Assembly: GCA_028688235.1 (NCBI GenBank)
Contig: JAQTYP010000068.1
Location: 4,648-11,288, forward strand
Length of the DNA: 6,641 bases
Reading direction: 5' to 3'
Origin: Methylomonas sp.
Lineage (GTDB): Bacteria > Pseudomonadota > Gammaproteobacteria > Methylococcales > Methylomonadaceae
The notes below the pieces were generated by a model. It had not been told where the DNA came from. It did not search any database and saw nothing but the letters and a program-made list of their open reading frames with translations. The position numbers were made by a program, and so were the translations under genes. Positions 5,760 through 6,641 of the stretch are shown here, in pieces; the first letter of the stretch is position 1; every line of letters begins with the position of its first letter.

Positions 5760-6641
5760 ATGAGTGCTTTAAATTTTATGGACAAGCTGCTGGATGGCGT
5801 TGAGGTGGAGTGGTTGGCGTTGGGGGAAGTTACATTACCTACGAACAATATAAAATGGCGTGATAGCCACGATAGCTATCGTTATATTGATTTGACATCT
5901 GTTTGTCGTGAAAGAAAAACAATCATTGAAACATCTGAAATTACAGTTCAAAACGCACCTAGCAGGGCGCAAAAGCTTGTTCAAAAAAATGATGTTATTT
6001 TTGCAACTACCCGACCAACACAACAAAGATATTGCCTGATTAGTGATGAATACTGTGGAGAAGTGGCTAGCACGGGTTATTGCGTTCTACGAGCTCAAAT
6101 CAATAAAGTTTTGCCGAAGTGGGTTTTGTATTGTATTGCTACCGATGAATTCAAAAACTACATTGAAGAAAATCAAAGCGGTTCTGCATACCCCGCAATA
6201 TCTGATGCCAAAGTAAAAGAGTTTCAAATTTCAATTCCCCCCCTGAATATCCAAGGTGAAATTGTCCGAATTTTGGACAATTTCACCGAGCTGACCGCCG
6301 AGCTGACCGCCCGCAAAAAACAATACAACTACTATCGCGACCAGTTGCTCTCGTTCCCATGCTCCAGCGTGGGAACGCAAGGGGAAGTGGAGTGGAAGAC
6401 GCTGGGGGATCTCGCAGAGAACCTTGATTCCATGCGAAAGCCAGTCACGAGTGGCTTAAGAGAGCTGGGAGATATTCCATACTACGGAGCGTCAGGAATT
6501 GTCGATTACGTTAAAGACTATATCTTTGATTGTGACCTTTTGCTTGTCTCCGAAGACGGCGCAAATTTGTTGGCGCGAAACACCCCAATCGCTTTTAGCA
6601 TCAGCGGGAAAAGCTGGGTGAACAATCATGCTCATGTACTG
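5760..6641 (+). CDS. hsdS: HsdS, type I R-M specificity subunit (cut by the right window edge)
   Basis: HsdS holds two target-recognition domains (TRDs) that read the two halves of a split DNA site and anchors two HsdM copies. The 294 codons seen show the expected order: a short lead ending VEVEWLALGEV (about 15-25), TRD1 with DVIFATTRPTQ and SGSAYPAISDAKVKEFQ, then IPPLNIQGEIVRILDNFTEL and the coiled-coil spacer ELTARKKQYNYYRDQLLSF (about 182-199), and the start of TRD2 at GEVEWKTLGDL. The two EVEW...LG segments are the internal repeat typical of HsdS (5802-5825 and 6384-6407 at DNA level). Between spacer and TRD2, residues 198-207 come from an inserted palindrome. The ATG is preceded by AGGAGA 7 nt upstream. 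TRD1 is more AT-rich than hsdM, as usual for exchanged TRDs. With the partner HsdM lacking its catalytic motif, this subunit may have no working methylase here. Identity is secure; the C-terminal end is outside. Confidence 0.94.
   Translation, partial: MSALNFMDKLLDGVEVEWLALGEVTLPTNNIKWRDSHDSYRYIDLTSVCRERKTIIETSEITVQNAPSRAQKLVQKNDVIFATTRPTQQRYCLISDEYCGEVASTGYCVLRAQINKVLPKWVLYCIATDEFKNYIEENQSGSAYPAISDAKVKEFQISIPPLNIQGEIVRILDNFTELTAELTARKKQYNYYRDQLLSFPCSSVGTQGEVEWKTLGDLAENLDSMRKPVTSGLRELGDIPYYGASGIVDYVKDYIFDCDLLLVSEDGANLLARNTPIAFSISGKSWVNNHAHVL
6352..6377. repeat. Palindromic dispersed repeat (CGTTCCCA...TGGGAACG) inside hsdS
   Basis: cgttcccatgc (6352-6362) and gcgtgggaacg (6367-6377) pair over 11 positions, one of them a G-U, around the loop tcca. 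From memory, elements of the form CGTTCCCA-N-GCTCCAGC-N-TGGGAACG are scattered through intergenic DNA of several bacteria. Here it lies within the hsdS frame and adds about ten residues (SFPCSSVGTQ) between the coiled-coil spacer and the second TRD without breaking the frame. Confidence 0.7.

Noticed and set aside
5641..5763. Small frame from GTG 5641 (40 codons) whose TGA overlaps the hsdS ATG (ATGA)
   Set aside because: Nearly all of it is the palindromic repeat, and the peptide is a readout of repeat units. The ATGA overlap could still couple translation, but there is no evidence of a real product.

Overview
The window looks like chromosomal DNA from a gammaproteobacterium. A divergent uvrA / yajR-ssb core (1-3182) is followed by an accessory type I restriction-modification (R-M) island that runs off the right edge (about 3595-6641). 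The uvrA - MFS transporter - ssb order is known from gammaproteobacteria such as Pseudomonas, and the proteins resemble gammaproteobacterial forms. Several intergenic palindromes (3376-3411, 6352-6377 and the CCAC[A/G]GAACACAC family) are of kinds I associate with environmental gammaproteobacteria such as Methylococcales. That lineage guess is from memory and is weak.

Housekeeping part. On the minus strand, 1-1216 is the N-terminal 405 codons of uvrA (excinuclease ABC subunit A), with a GTG start. A 76-bp divergent spacer separates it from yajR (1293-2678, +), a 12-TM major facilitator with a C-terminal YAM-type domain and a TTG start. After 36 bp containing a hairpin that overlaps the yajR stop comes ssb (2715-3182, +), complete with its acidic DDFDDDIPF tip.

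Spacer. 3183-3594 has no credible gene. It holds a possible terminator (3217-3283), a degenerate palindromic dispersed repeat (3376-3411) and the leader of the R-M operon.

R-M island. The order is hsdM (3595-4521), a GxxExxY-family protein (4521-4925), a class III Fic protein (5035-5640) and hsdS (5760 to the edge). hsdR is not in the window. hsdM is only 308 codons. It keeps the SAM-binding motif DPACGSG but stops where the catalytic NPP[YF] motif should be, and it ends with what looks like the family's normal C-terminus. This suggests an in-frame deletion across a short shared stretch encoding DAIV. The subunit is therefore probably not a working methyltransferase unless the deletion is an assembly error. 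The Fic protein carries the full HPFREGNGR active site and the SxxxEG self-inhibitory motif near its C-terminus, as in Neisseria meningitidis NmFic.

Three copies of one repeat family sit at the hsdM/GxxExxY, GxxExxY/fic and fic/hsdS junctions, so the two accessory genes look like cassettes carried between repeats. A different palindrome is inserted in frame in the central conserved region of hsdS. Overall this is a remodelled R-M locus, with passenger genes and repeats built into it and a probable loss of methylation function.
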